From Leucogyrophana mollusca (lineage: Eukaryota > Basidiomycota > Agaricomycetes > Boletales): DNA of 31,311 bases. Numbering within the stretch: position 1 is the first letter of the stretch; each line of letters begins with the position of its first letter. Location: assembly GCA_021014945.1 (NCBI GenBank), contig MU266615.1, positions 1-31,311 on the forward strand, given 5' to 3'. The position numbers were made by a program, and so were the translations under genes. Positions 9,951-20,438 of the stretch are shown here, piece after piece. The notes beneath the pieces are model-generated. The model did no database searches. It worked only from the letters and a program-made list of their open reading frames with translations, and was not told the origin of the DNA.

Positions 9951-10570
9951 GAAACGGCAATCCCTCATCCTCAATACAGCACAGCGCAGCTCGCGTCTGT
10001 CTATGCCAGTGCGATGGTCGCTCGAGGTGTGGCCACGTGATCGAGGCGTGGGGGTGGGGGTCAAGATGTCTGCAGCGGGAGCGGGTCCGTGCGGTCAAGG
10101 CCCAAGGTGTGCGCGTGTCGGCTATGGTATGGGGGTGGGTCGGGAAACTGGACATGGACAGAAAACGACAGTAACCTGAGGTACCTACAGGTTGATAGCA
10201 AAGTTGTGTGATCATCAGATTGAAACCGAGTACTCACGTGACAACTCGGCATCGTGCGATATCGTGGTTTCGAAATCTTCAATGAATACTGGGTATTTTC
10301 GCGCACACAGAGGCTGGTAACAGTCATTAATGGGATCCAAGTCTTGACCTCCTCCAGCACGGTCACGCTATTCCAACCGGTACAGCGAGCTTTTCACGAT
10401 GCAACAGCGAGGTGGCGAATGAGCTTTGTTTGCCTGGAACTTGATGTGCACATCTCGGGCGTCTTGAACAGCAGAGTTTGCGCTATGCGCTATCGTCTCA
10501 TCCTTACCCTCTCCGTGAACGAAATTCTTTTCTGTGCCCCACGTATAGCTCACCGCTTTCGCTTTGCCCC

Positions 10571-10898
10571 ATCAGCACAAAATGAATGACAGCAAAATGT
10601 GCTGTTGTACACGTGGTAGCTGTGTGGAAGCTCCGAGCTTCCAGTGCCCCCATGTACCCGCTGAAGCAGTGGGCACTGCACAAGAGCTATTATACCAGCA
10701 CGAACGCTGCAACCATTTGCACTGACCTCTCATTAGCATCCCCTAACCTTTAACATCAACAGCCAAGGTGAGCAAATGTGTTCGTTTTGAAAAACGCTCT
10801 GATATGAACGAGAGCTACCTCCAGGTTCTTATCGTGTGCGTTTGACAGCACATCATCTAAAATAATCTGACACATCACTCGCAGTATGTGTTCCAACA
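10571..10898 (+). promoter_or_regulatory. Leader/promoter region of HET copy 2
   Basis: Similar over most of its length to the leader of HET copy 1, so the duplication included the promoter. A 117-base 5'-UTR intron is predicted at 10768-10884 (GTGAGC...CTCGCAG), ending 14 bases before the start codon. The conserved block AGCACGAACGCT lies at about 10698. No clear TATA box was picked out. Confidence 0.5.
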
Positions 10899-12887
10899 AT
10901 GTCTCGAATGAGTGATGTTGATCACTTGTCGGACAGGTGTACCGGTACCATGTACCTTCTGAACACGTCTACCCTTCAGCTCGAACAGCCACGGAATCTC
11001 AGTCACGAGTATGCTATCCTGTCCCACGTTTGGGGCGAGGAAGAAGTAACCTTTCGCGACATCAATGGACCCGACGCAGCGAATTTGAGGGGATACACAA
11101 AAATCAAGCGTTGTTGCGCGCAAGCACGTGCGGACGGATACAAGTATGCGTGGATCGATACATGTTGCATCGACAAAAGCAGCAGTGCCGAACTTTCAGA
11201 GGCGATAAACTCCATGTATCGCTGGTACGAGGACGCCGCAGTTTGCTATGCATACCTTGCAGACGTACCAAGCGACGAGAACCCAGCCGATGAATGCTCC
11301 AGGTTTCGCAACAGCAGGTATTTCAAGAGGGGTTGGACCTTACAAGAGGTTATAGCGTCTAAGATAGTGGAATTCTTCGCAGAGGATTGGATCAAGATAG
11401 CCACCAGAGAGAGCGAGACATCTGTGATCGCGGAGGTTACCGGCGTGGACAGGAGGGTCTTGTCAAAACGACTGTCGTTGGCGAATGTCAGTGTCGCAAA
11501 GAAGATGTCTTGGGCCTCGGAGAGAGAAACGACGAGAGTAGAAGACAGGGCGTACTCGTTGATGGGAATATTTGGAGTTCACATGCCGCTACTCTATGGA
11601 GAAGGAGAGCACGCGTTTATTAGGCTCCAGCACGAAATCATGAGGACGTCGAACGACCAGAGCATATTCGCCTGGGGGTATGGCACCCAAGTCGAGGTCA
11701 GTTCCAATATCGAGCACCTTTACAACCGGGTGAACAGCGCTGGGCAGCCCTTATTCGCTTCCTCGCCCTCTGACTTCCGTGGCTGCGCCAAAGTCGACCA
11801 AATCCTGCCCAGCGACTTTTTGGACCTCTTTGATTCATCCCTATCCAAGTATACATCCTATAAATCCCACTTTTCCATGACCAACAGCGGCGTCCAAATT
11901 ACCCTCCCTATCAAACGTACGGATCTCGGCTACATGGTAGCGCTTGCTTGCGTGGACACCTCGAAAACGGGAAGCTGTTTCATTTGGCTCGACCTCAACC
12001 TTGACCAGGCTGGCATATTTCGGAGGTTCGGGATAGGTTGCACTGCCAAAAGAGGGCTTTTTGACGACTATTTCCTCAAGGATATCATTATCACCCATAA
12101 GGACAAACCACCGTGCTTCGATCATGCGCGTGGTCTACCGCAATCGACTGAGTCTCCACCCAGTCGAGTGAATTTAGACTTCCGGCTAGCCATTCAAGAA
12201 GGCTTCATCCTTTGTAGTTCGCTGCCGGTGCAGGAGCCATATCCAGTCAAACCTGAGGTCGGCATGTGGAATTGGACATCTTCCGGCGTGGAATGTATTC
12301 TCGCTTTTCGATATGAGACCAGCGAAGCAGGATTTATAGTGACCATAGGGAGGTGGTCGCATGATGTGTGTGTTCATGTGGCTAGTGTACTCGATGTTGA
12401 CCGGTGCTCTGGCATTGATCCCCTTTCTGAGCTTTCTTCCCCTCCCCTCACCTCCCTCTTCTCCCACTCATCTCCCCTCCATTCGACTTCCCTACCCTCC
12501 GACATCGATACCGGCTATGATCGCCCAGACCATGCCTCCAGGTTTATAACCCGGTTTCGTGGCTGCGAGAGCGCTCCTGACTGGGCGAGCCGGCCTCTGC
12601 CGCTCGGGAAGAGGGTGACGGTGACCTGTCTGCGAGCGGGACCATACACATACAACGTCACCATCGCTGTGCACCCCAACGTGCACAGGTGTGCCGGTGA
12701 GTACCCTTTCCACCTCATACGTCAATCAGAACGATAACTTCGGTATATGCCATTAGACGAGGAGTCACAGACACAGTCCCAACGGCTCCCAGCAGTTCGG
12801 GTCAACAAAGTCAGACTTCTTGAGGCACGAAGAAGGATGAGCCTCAGTGGCTCTAAGCCCAGGCGTGCCTCACATTATCGGAGATGA
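10899..12887 (+). CDS. HET-domain protein, copy 2
   Basis: Predicted CDS join(10899..12696, 12757..12887), 642 residues, starting at an ATG in the same MSRM context as copy 1. The HET domain (residues ~20-270) has YAILSHVWGEEEV (38-50), YAWIDTCCIDK, FKRGWTLQEV and the LYGEGE block. It is nearly identical to copy 1 in DNA as well as in protein. After the FAWG motif the C-terminal half diverges sharply, with only scattered conserved islands (CAKVDQILPSDFL, NSGVQITLPIK, ALACVDTS). Around 12415-12500 it carries an extra pyrimidine-rich stretch coding for Leu/Pro/Ser that copies 1 and 3 lack. The last intron (12697-12756, 60 bases, GTGAGT...CATTAG) is conserved in position and gives a tail with SQTQSQRL and a basic end; unspliced, the frame would stop at 12737. 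Role inferred from the family: non-self-triggered incompatibility. Confidence 0.88.
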
Positions 12888-14446
12888 TGGCGGGGGATCA
12901 GTGCGCCAGGGGGAAAGGAAGGAGCACGAGCGAGAGTTTGACTTGGCTGGTTCGACTTATAATGATCGAGGCGAGTCCGAGTCAGCATGTAAGGATACTG
13001 AAAGCGCAAGTGTGCAGCTTAAACGTGCCTCCCTCATGTTTATTTTTTACTTTTTCGTTTGTCTCTCCTACCAAGACCTACAAAGCACTAGATATACTGT
13101 TCCTCAGTGGTTCTTGAATGGCGAGGGGCTCGTTGATCAGATGCACTAGACTCAGCACACCAACCAACAAAATCGACTGATAGGACCGACAAAACGGCGC
13201 GGATGCATATAGTATACGCGTACCGGGCTTTCGTCACGGCAATCTGTGAATATCGAGCCTGTGCCGTATGCAGTCACTTTTACTGCGTTCCCATTCTTTC
13301 ATCGCAAACTGAAACTTGGATGCGCTGCCAAACCGGAGTCGTATGGGTTGCGGCAGCGGTGGTGAGAACAGCGTACTTACAGAGTGCAGCTGCGTCGGGG
13401 CAAAGACTTCAGTCCAGGAGTACGTCGGTGGGTACTTACGAGATGGGCATTACCGACCTTTGAAAAGAGTATACTCTTGGAACTCGGCTACTTGACTGAC
13501 TTAGCCAGATACGGTCGACCTACCTCGGCCCAAGTGACTTCAGCGCGTTTGGGTGACGTGTGGATTAGCAATGAGTTGAGCCATGAGTTGAAAATAAAAA
13601 CAAGACCAAGATCCGGTCGTCTGAAAGGGGTCGTTCGGGTGCCGCTCATACACACCCACATACTCAGAAGACTCAGGCCACGCCATCGGGCAACCCGTGA
13701 AGGCGGGGATGTGCTTTGCGGAGCCCTCCAGTTTCGACTCGCTTGCGCCTGCGATCCTCGCTCGAACGCGAGCTGGCTTGAGTTTGTTCCGGGGGGTGAA
13801 GGTGAATGATGCCCTCTAACAAAAATTGTGTCGCCAAACAACGCACGGTCCCCGAATGTCGCGTCCGGCCCCAACCACATCGGAGCGTGCACAGGGAGGG
13901 ACCCGGAGAGTGAGGGACGGACAGGCACGCAGTACGACGAGAACCCACAGCGGTCAGCGAGCTCCCGGTTAGAACGTGGCCATGGCAGGTATAAGGCTGT
14001 GACTTATCCGGTTATTCATTGAAGTCCGGCGGCGGGTTCCCCTGCAGATACGTGCGATGCAGCGCTGTCGCTAGCGACGTGTCGGGGCATCAACCGGTAT
14101 TGGACGTGACTTGCGTACAATCATCGAGGAGCTCTTATGCGCTCGCGGCTCTGTATAGAGTAAAACAATGATGGTCGCCCGAGTTGGCTAATGGCGTCGA
14201 AGTGTCATGGACGAATCACGCAGGGGCGTCCCCTCGAGAAACGTCAGCCTGCCAATGGTTTCGGTCGTCCACTCCTTCGTGAACAAGTGTCATGGCGCGG
14301 TCAACAGACAATAGAGGTACCTGAAGAATACAAGTAACCGCCTAATATCGCTCAGTATAAGAGGCCTGAATCTGACCAAGATTTTACAGCCAACACAACC
14401 AATACTCACTAAACAACCTATCTCCTCCACCAAATACAGGTCTATC
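12888..14446. other. Intergenic region between HET copy 2 and the small Cys/Lys-rich gene
   Basis: The first ~210 bases are the 3' block shared with HET copy 1 (12882-13100). The rest contains no frame I can support. Short Arg/Pro/Ser-rich frames at 13488-13948 on the minus strand overlap each other and look like composition artefacts. A possible exon end with a GTAAGTACG donor lies on the minus strand near 13380, but nothing joins to it. The last ~100 bases are the promoter and leader of the next gene. Confidence 0.4.
14356..14361 (+). promoter_or_regulatory. TATA-like box of the small Cys/Lys-rich gene
   Basis: TATAAG, 91 bases before the start codon at 14447. It is followed by an A/C-rich leader typical of fungal 5' UTRs. 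Confidence 0.5.
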
Positions 14447-14828
14447 ATGGGTCACCATTGGTGAGTGACGCTGACGGGCTGAAGATGCTGGTACTAGTGC
14501 TTACCGCGATGACAGCACTGTTTGCCAGAAGACCGCAAAGTCCAGCTGTGTCGGAAAGCATTTCTGGTATTGCAAGATCCACACGGATAAGGTCTATATC
14601 AAGGGGAAAGAATGCGCGTCGTGCGTCAATGCAAGGGCGGCCGACGAGAGGAAGGCGAAAGAGGCAAAAGAGAAAGCTGCCAAAGAGAAAGCTGCCAAAG
14701 ATGCAAAAGAGAAGGAAGCGAAAGAGGCAAAAGCGAGAGCGGCCAAAGAGAAAGCGGCCAAAGAAGCGAAAGAGAAAGCGGCTAAAGAGAGAGCGGCCAA
14801 AGAGGCCGCAAAGAAGGGAAAGAAGTAG
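14447..14828 (+). CDS. Small Cys/His-rich (zinc-binding-like) protein with a Lys/Ala/Glu helix
   Basis: Predicted CDS join(14447..14460, 14516..14828), 108 residues. The first exon is only 14 bases. The 55-base intron (GTGAGT...GACAG) splits a cysteine codon, and joining restores a frame that is open to the TAG at 14826-14828. Residues 1-42 form a compact metal-binding-like head: MGHHCTVC at the start, Cys16, His20, WYC at 22-24, His27 and a closing CASC pair at 38-41. Residues 45-108 are an uninterrupted run of AKE/AAK/KEK units, predicted as a highly charged single helix or coiled coil ending KKGKK. Small fungal proteins with this head are known only as hypothetical. A DNA-, RNA- or membrane-binding scaffold is possible but unproven. 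A different frame over the same DNA gives a spurious Arg/Lys-rich protein. Confidence 0.75.
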
Positions 14829-15600
14829 GGGGCGGATACGGCGTTGAAAGCAGGCGATAGACGGGAAATAGTAAGAGCGTTGGAGTCGAGCATTTCACCT
14901 TCGATGTGATTATGAGATATGGATATGGATGAACCTATGGCTTCGTTGACAAGATCAGCAAAATGAGAACACCATTGAACATCGGCGGGTTTGGCAGGTT
15001 CTACACAATAGTCAGATAGCAAATACAAAGCTCGAAAATGCAGACAACAATAGCGACAAACACAAGAACGAAATAACAGAACAAAGGGTTAGATATACAA
15101 GAAAGACGAAGTAAGATGAGAGTAACAATATAGCAATAAGATACAAGCATATGTGGATATCATAGACATATTATGATGTATAATGAATGGTTGACGTACC
15201 ACCAGGTGGGGGTGGTGACAGGCCACGTCGTCGCCCTTCTTCGCACTGAATTGAACCACAGCAGCGAAGCTTAACATGCCATCAAGTAACGCGTCTTCTA
15301 TCTGGCTAAGTCCCTGGTAAAAGATCGCAAGGCTCAAGGTCACGAATACACGGCTGGAAGTCACGTTGAAGCCCTTCCACCGGGGAAGGAGTCGGGAGGA
15401 GGAATTTAACGTGGACAAAACGCACCTATGGGAAGATGCGCTCCCAGATAGGTATTACTGTTGGCACTCAGGTAAGGCCGGCACAGGCGCCATTAGGGCT
15501 CATGGTTAAAACTAACTGAAATTGGAGTGAGGACTGTAACTGAATGAATGCTTGGTGGAAAAGACTTGAAGTGGGAGTCGAACGCGGCTCATTTCGGTTC
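14829..15600. other. AT-rich 3' flank and intergenic region
   Basis: The region after the small Cys/Lys-rich gene is AT-rich, with many ATA/ACAAA words and no codon-like pattern. Frames on the minus strand at 14594-15028 and 15089-15418 are reverse readings of the AKE repeat or have no recognisable sequence. I see no gene here. Confidence 0.45.
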
Positions 15601-15606
15601 ACACGG

Positions 15607-15634
15607 TGTTTGGATTGAAAGCCTTTGCCAAACA
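15607..15634. repeat. Imperfect palindrome at the edge of duplication copy A
   Basis: TGTTTGG and CCAAACA arms enclose an inner AAAG-C-CTTT. The same palindrome, slightly more perfect, is at 23355-23382 in copy B. A TCTATAAATAATAT box follows in both copies within 30 bases. Confidence 0.6.
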
Positions 15635-16488
15635 AACGCGGAGTGATTCTATAAATAATATGTAAGCTGTGCTCTCTCAGGCTGAGGTGGCGCTTGCTCA
15701 GTGGTCTCGAGTTCCACCAGCCGCACTCATGTGGCTGAGGCCGGCTGCATTTTGCATGACAGACCAAGTACGAGCTCCAAGTTTGATCCTCGGGATGATG
15801 TTCAAATTTCTCGGAGCCGTTGTAGGCTGTCCCAGGACAACGTTAGACGGTATAATCATTCTATATGCTCTCTGCACCCGTCATATGATCCACGATGACT
15901 GAGACGCTCCAGCTGATTTAAAAATCGTTCTCAGGCAGTCTAATGCGCTCGGTTTGGACGTACCCGCATGCATCCCGGGAAAACTCGTACAGCCACTCTT
16001 ACCCCGCCTTAGTCCCTCTCAGGACATTGTCAGAATCGTTTGAGGTGATGTGACGAGTCTTTCAGGTACTCCGATTCATCCCTTGCAACGCCCGGCGTTC
16101 GTGTTCACCTGTACACCATTGGAGCACCTGCGGCTGTGTCTTCGCAGCGGTTATCAGCTTTCCTATTCATACATCACTTGCATTTTGCAAGTTGACAGTC
16201 GACCTTGAATTGACTTGGGGTTGCTTCCTCATCTGATCCTGACTCCGGCGCCTCGACTGATTGCAGGCTCTTTGCTCCACAGTAACCAACCGACGAACCT
16301 GCTTGGTAACTCTGCTCACAACGCCATTGCGTTTCACCCCCCAAAACGACTCCAATGGACGTCAAAGATCTCAGTTCCTTGTGTCAGCGACCTCTCCACG
16401 AGCCTCAAGCCACTCGAGCAGCATAACCAGCTAACTATGTGGAGCAGCCTCGGCGTACAGTCTATCCCCCATCCGTATCAAAGAAACG

Positions 16489-16496
16489 CATAAATA
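16489..16496 (+). promoter_or_regulatory. TATA-like box of secreted protein gene A
   Basis: CATAAATA followed by CCCC, about 100 bases before the ATG. It is conserved exactly in copy B (24306-24313). Confidence 0.6.
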
Positions 16497-16590
16497 CCCC
16501 AATAGTCGTTCCTTCCTTCCAACAACAAGAAATTTGAGAAACAATCCAAGAAACCCCACCGATCCCACTCTCAGCCCAACTTACTTTATA

Positions 16591-17137
16591 ATGTTCGTCA
16601 GCAAAGTCGCCCTCGCCGTCCTCGCTGTCGCGTTGGCGAACCCTGCCCGTGCCGTGTGCGGAATTACAGATGATGCCTCGTGAGTCGGTCTTGTTCTCTC
16701 TATTCATAGCAAGTTTCTGTGGTATCTGTTGCTGACAGGCTGCCGTCGCATCCCCAGGGCCGGCGACTGCCAGCACCTCCTCGACAACTTTCCAGCTACC
16801 CTCAACTTTGGGAGCAAGTGCCACTATTTCGTCGGCGCCATCTCGCACGACGCGTTCAACGTCGCTTGCTACGGTGGATGTAAGCCCCGTCCCCTCTTCC
16901 CGCGCATACCGTCGAGCTGACTATTTTGTTTGCCCCGCAGGCTGCATCTACTCGGACCAGAATGGTGTTTCCGTCGACTTGGTGAAGCAAGCGGCGCAGA
17001 CGACCTTGGATGGGTGCCAGGACTCGCAAACCGGGACGGTCAACGGGCGTACGACTGTGAGTGGCGATGGGAGCAACCCGCCGAGCATCTGCCTCAGCAA
17101 CGGGAACGGCTGTGGGGGATGCTTCCACAACGAGTAG
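16591..17137 (+). CDS. Small secreted cysteine-rich protein, copy A
   Basis: Predicted CDS join(16591..16679, 16758..16879, 16941..17137), 135 residues. The introns have GTGAGT...CCCAG and GTAAGC...CGCAG ends and are in the same positions as in copy B. Residues 1-21 are a clear signal peptide (MFVSKVALAVLAVALANPARA), leaving a mature protein of ~114 residues with 10 cysteines. These include a CC pair after ACYGG and a closing GCGGC, an even number consistent with five disulfides. The acidic, Gly/Ser/Asn-rich mature part is typical of secreted effectors or antimicrobial proteins of fungi. I cannot assign a named family; a distant likeness in layout to Hce2- or KP4-type secreted proteins is only an impression. 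Compared with copy B there are about 12 base changes in the exons and only one changes the protein. Confidence 0.85.
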
Positions 17138-17235
17138 ATGTGCTGGGCTATTACTTAGTATTACTGTGGTGTATGTGTCGCGAATTGTTAGTAGGTATGT
17201 ATATGTTGAGTGCTTGCGGGGAGAGTTGTACGCGG

Positions 17236-17576
17236 CATCTGATCCGACTTCTTAATTACCCTGATCTACAGCGACCTTTGATTAATATGTTCACGAGCTA
17301 CGTTTCGATGAGAAGAGTGCATCATTGTAAGTCGAACATAATAGTGCCCTCAAGGGGCCTACCAAACAGAGTGTTCAACACTGGCTCCAGGTGGCGGGCA
17401 GTTAGTCACCAGTATTATCCGCCCCTCGAACCGATGACATGTATTGGGTTGGAATCTCGCTCTCGGAAGTGTATGTACCGCGAGGGTGTAACGACAGGCA
17501 TAGAGATGAACGCATTGACAGAGGCACAACATCAATACCCCGGTCGCTCTACCTGCCCCCAAGCACTCGTCCTTCC
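17236..17576. other. Short intergenic region
   Basis: Lies between convergent genes: the secreted protein copy A on the plus strand and the membrane protein gene on the minus strand. It presumably holds both 3' UTRs. No other feature is seen. Confidence 0.4.
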
Positions 17577-20333
17577 CTACGCCACAGAATCCTGGGCATC
17601 TCCCTTGACGAAGCAGGACATCACACCCCTCGCCCACCACACAAATCCCACCACAAACTCTTCACACATCGCCCATCCCCAAAGACAGCCCGTGATAATC
17701 GAAGCAAACATTGTTCCCATCATCAACACCTGCACGAAACACCAGTTGAGGACCATCAGCAGCCCCAGGAAGCCCACCGCTCGGGAGCCGAGTGTGGCGT
17801 AGACAGCCAGCACGAAGTACAACATTCTGTGGTAAGTAGTAGTGTGGTTAGCATGGGCTGTGGTCTCGCGACTGTGCAATGAAGAACGTATGTGGGATGT
17901 CACTCACGCCCACATGAGCAGCCCGGCGGGCGCGCCATACAGGGTTCCTAGGGCCCGCAATGACATGAACTCGCCTATAAGCTGGGCGATGCCACGAGGT
18001 TATATTAGCTATTTGTCCGACAAAAGATATAAATCGAAGGGCTGACCGGCTTGTTTCGGTGGTTCCTATGTGTGAGGATCAAAGAACCGACCATAGATCC
18101 AGTCGCATTCATAGTGGACAAGTAAATGGCAAAGGCACAAAACGAAAGCACCTCGGTAGACTTGGTCTCTACCCCGGGTATCGCCAGGAAGCTCACATTC
18201 ACCGCCAACAGCACGGTGGACTGGCCAGCCCAAAGCATAAGAACCGAGATTTTTATGTATAGACTTGTTGAACCCACGCACATAGATCGTAAGGCTGTTC
18301 CACTCGCTGTTCCGTCTGTTAATGTAATTCTTCCAACAAGGCGCGCTACCTCCCATTTTGACGGCCCATATTTTCTGGAGTCGCTGGGTATGCATCTCTG
18401 GAGCCCCGAATAGGATGAGATTGAGAATTCTGTAGAAGATGGTCTTGCGGTCGATAGCATTTTTCTTGTCGATGGATAAATAACCGTCTACACGATCAGC
18501 CTCTTTCCCGCAAAAATTAAAGAACTTGGATTGGGCTTCAAGGTCAAGATCGTCAGCACATGGCGAGGTAGGCTTTATGGATTGACAATAATACCCACAG
18601 AACCGACGATTCACTCGCGCTGTCGAAGCCAAGCATGTCAGTGAGGAAAAGATGCGCAAGTACCCTCGTGTGTGCGTACCTACGACGGCCATAAAATGAG
18701 CACAGGGCCTGCCAACTCCAGCTGGTTCCAAACGCAACTCGTCAAAGATATCAACGCCTCAATCAACTTGCAATTATACGCACTTTCTACGTGCGGCATA
18801 AGGTCGAGCACTTTCACAAGCTCGTCGTGTTGGAACGGCACCTGTGAAGTATCGGACATGAGCGAGTCTGTTGGTCTGATCAGTATTGTAGCCTGTATGG
18901 GGTAGCGGTGAAAGGCCAAAGCCACCTGTGAGGGCGTGCACCACAGTTTCTCTCAGTTCCTCAAAAACATCCCTGGAAAGTGTCCGAACGTGAGGGAACA
19001 GTTCGCAATGCATCCTGACGACCGGAAGTTAACGATGGGATGTTCTCCATACTCGCTGTCAGGAAGTAAGCATATCTGAGATTCAGAAGCTGTTCGAGAT
19101 TCAGAAAACCACACGCACTTGAAAAGCACTTGCCAGTACACATATTCAAAGGCGAATCCTGAAACGGATAAGCAAGGTCATGAGTGCGAGCAACCACATG
19201 GACACACTCAAGTCAGTTATGTCTTTCAATCCTCTAGCGTGCTTGAGCATCGATACAGGTGAGACGGAATGTACCCAAAAGAGACATCGATTCTCGTGCT
19301 CGACAAAGTAGTACGAGCATTCTGTTCTGTTTCCGTTCAGCTCAAGCACAAGCTCTGTGTCGTCCTTCCACTCGATGTCCTGCAATGTCATCAAGGCGCG
19401 CAACTTGTCCGCGCACAATATGAGGGCGTCTCTATTTTCCGGTAAGAATATGTTCGTATCTGTGAATATCCTCTTCGAGGGCAATGTCGTTAGCATCGAG
19501 GCCTGGTGGCCAAACAGGGCCTCAAGGAGATGAAGGCGACTTACGCGACCTTCATGATAGAAATAGAGAGCGCCTTCCGGATGAACAAAAGTTGTCCACT
19601 CGGGTATCATCGTCCTACGGCCCTGGCTAAACAAGGAGAAAGTAAGCGTACAATGCTTGATAAAGACCAGCGAAGACGACTACGTACTCTGAAAAATCTC
19701 TCATTCCAGGAGCCAATTCCGCTTCAAATGGGGCAGTCACACCACTGCGGCGATTGGTTGCGAATTCATATATAGCCTCAGGCAGCAAGAAAAATTACGC
19801 ACATGCGGCCGGGTTTCTCGTATCTCTCACTGAGCTGGTAAGCGACAAATGGTTTCAGGGTGGTCTCAAATAAAGGCGAAAACGCTGAGCTAGATTGTGC
19901 AGCTTGAGAGTGTGGAAGGATACCCGTTCGTCAAAATACTTGGAGGTTCTGGTGAAAGGAACTGACTTGGATTTGAGCTTGAGCTATAATCCTTGCTGGC
20001 TGCGGCATTTGTGCGATGAGGGGAAAGACCGGAAGGGAGGTATGGTCTTGTTGGCACGGACACATCAATTTCTACGGAGTGTAAGGAGTGAGGGCTTTCG
20101 GGCGCCCATATTGTGGGCACAGTGCTCGGACAATCGATAGCTTCGCAGGACCGTGGTTCAGAGCTGGGTTCGAAGTGGCTATTGGAAACTCTAAGAACGA
20201 CGAGGCTGCCCAAACGTCGGAGGAAAGCTTGTGCGAGATGGAACACATGCCAGTAGCGGAAGGATGCTCTCGGGATGAAATATAGCCATCCTAGTAGTTT
20301 CCGCAGAGCCATGGATAAAATGGCAGTAGCCAT
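17577..20333 (-). CDS. WW-like / polytopic membrane protein, 13 predicted exons
   Basis: Predicted exons in order: 20333-19940, 19884-19803, 19744-19688, 19626-19545, 19472-19208, 19158-19119, 19014-18926, 18867-18784, 18721-18680, 18535-18282, 18220-18047, 17981-17908, 17826-17577. They sum to 1887 bases in frame, 628 residues. The layout matches a basidiomycete family of ~600 residues: a hydrophobic N-terminus (RKLLGWLYFIPRASFRYW), a WW-like segment (IPEWTTFVHPEGALYFYHEG, ~184-203) followed by RIFTDTNIF and YYFVEHENRCLFW, a middle block with SKFFNFCGK (~382), LFGAPEMHTQRLQ and EWNSLTIY, and four or so C-terminal membrane segments (from ~463). Its function is unknown; a membrane sensor or scaffold is a guess. 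The start ATG has a good context (ATGGCT), although the frame is open to an ATG at 20438. The two weakest joins are the introns at 19015-19118 and 18536-18679, which are longer than usual. Confidence 0.75.
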
Positions 20334-20438
20334 GGAGCATTGACCTGGCTTAGAAAACTGGGTCAGTGCATGGGTTACAGTTGCGCTGTCACGGGGAGAT
20401 ATGGGCCAACGAGTGTCCCAAGAAGCCACATGATGCAT

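Larger units (their letters stand above)
7261..10570. other. Gene-poor stretch between the first two HET genes
   Basis: No complete gene could be built here. Open frames are short and mostly unlike proteins. A coding-like fragment on the minus strand at about 7930-8180 includes YNIIPNSVPDLNGNALL immediately before a GTGAGT donor; I do not know its family. Local GTGATCGTGGGG-type repeats lie near 8780-8825. A diverged repeat with codon periodicity occurs at 9454-9520 and 9884-9950 (separate entries). The general impression is of decayed genes. Confidence 0.4.
15601..17235 (+). repeat. Segmental duplication, copy A
   Basis: Matches 23349-25050 in the same orientation, about 7.7 kb away. It begins around an imperfect palindrome (15607-15634), runs through ~1 kb of upstream DNA, includes a whole three-exon gene and ends about 100 bases after its stop. 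Similarity is patchy with indels upstream and near-identical over the exons. No transposase or terminal repeats were found, so it is best seen as a segmental duplication. Confidence 0.8.

Noticed and set aside
9640..10215. Minus-strand frame of 191 codons
   Set aside because: Composition of Arg, His, Ser and Thr without recognisable domains; only the short codon-periodic repeat within it is credible.
14458..14847. Plus-strand frame giving an Arg/Lys/Pro-rich protein
   Set aside because: It ignores the 55-base intron; the spliced frame yields ordered cysteines and a regular AKE helix, while this frame is the same repeat read one base off.
14594..15028. Minus-strand frame rich in Ala, Phe and Ser (apparent membrane protein)
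   Set aside because: Reverse complement of the AKE repeat; the hydrophobic pattern is an artefact of reading GCC/TTT complements.
16930..17802. Long plus-strand frame of 290 codons
   Set aside because: Begins inside exon 3 of the secreted protein in the wrong frame and runs across the 3' flank into the opposite-strand membrane gene.
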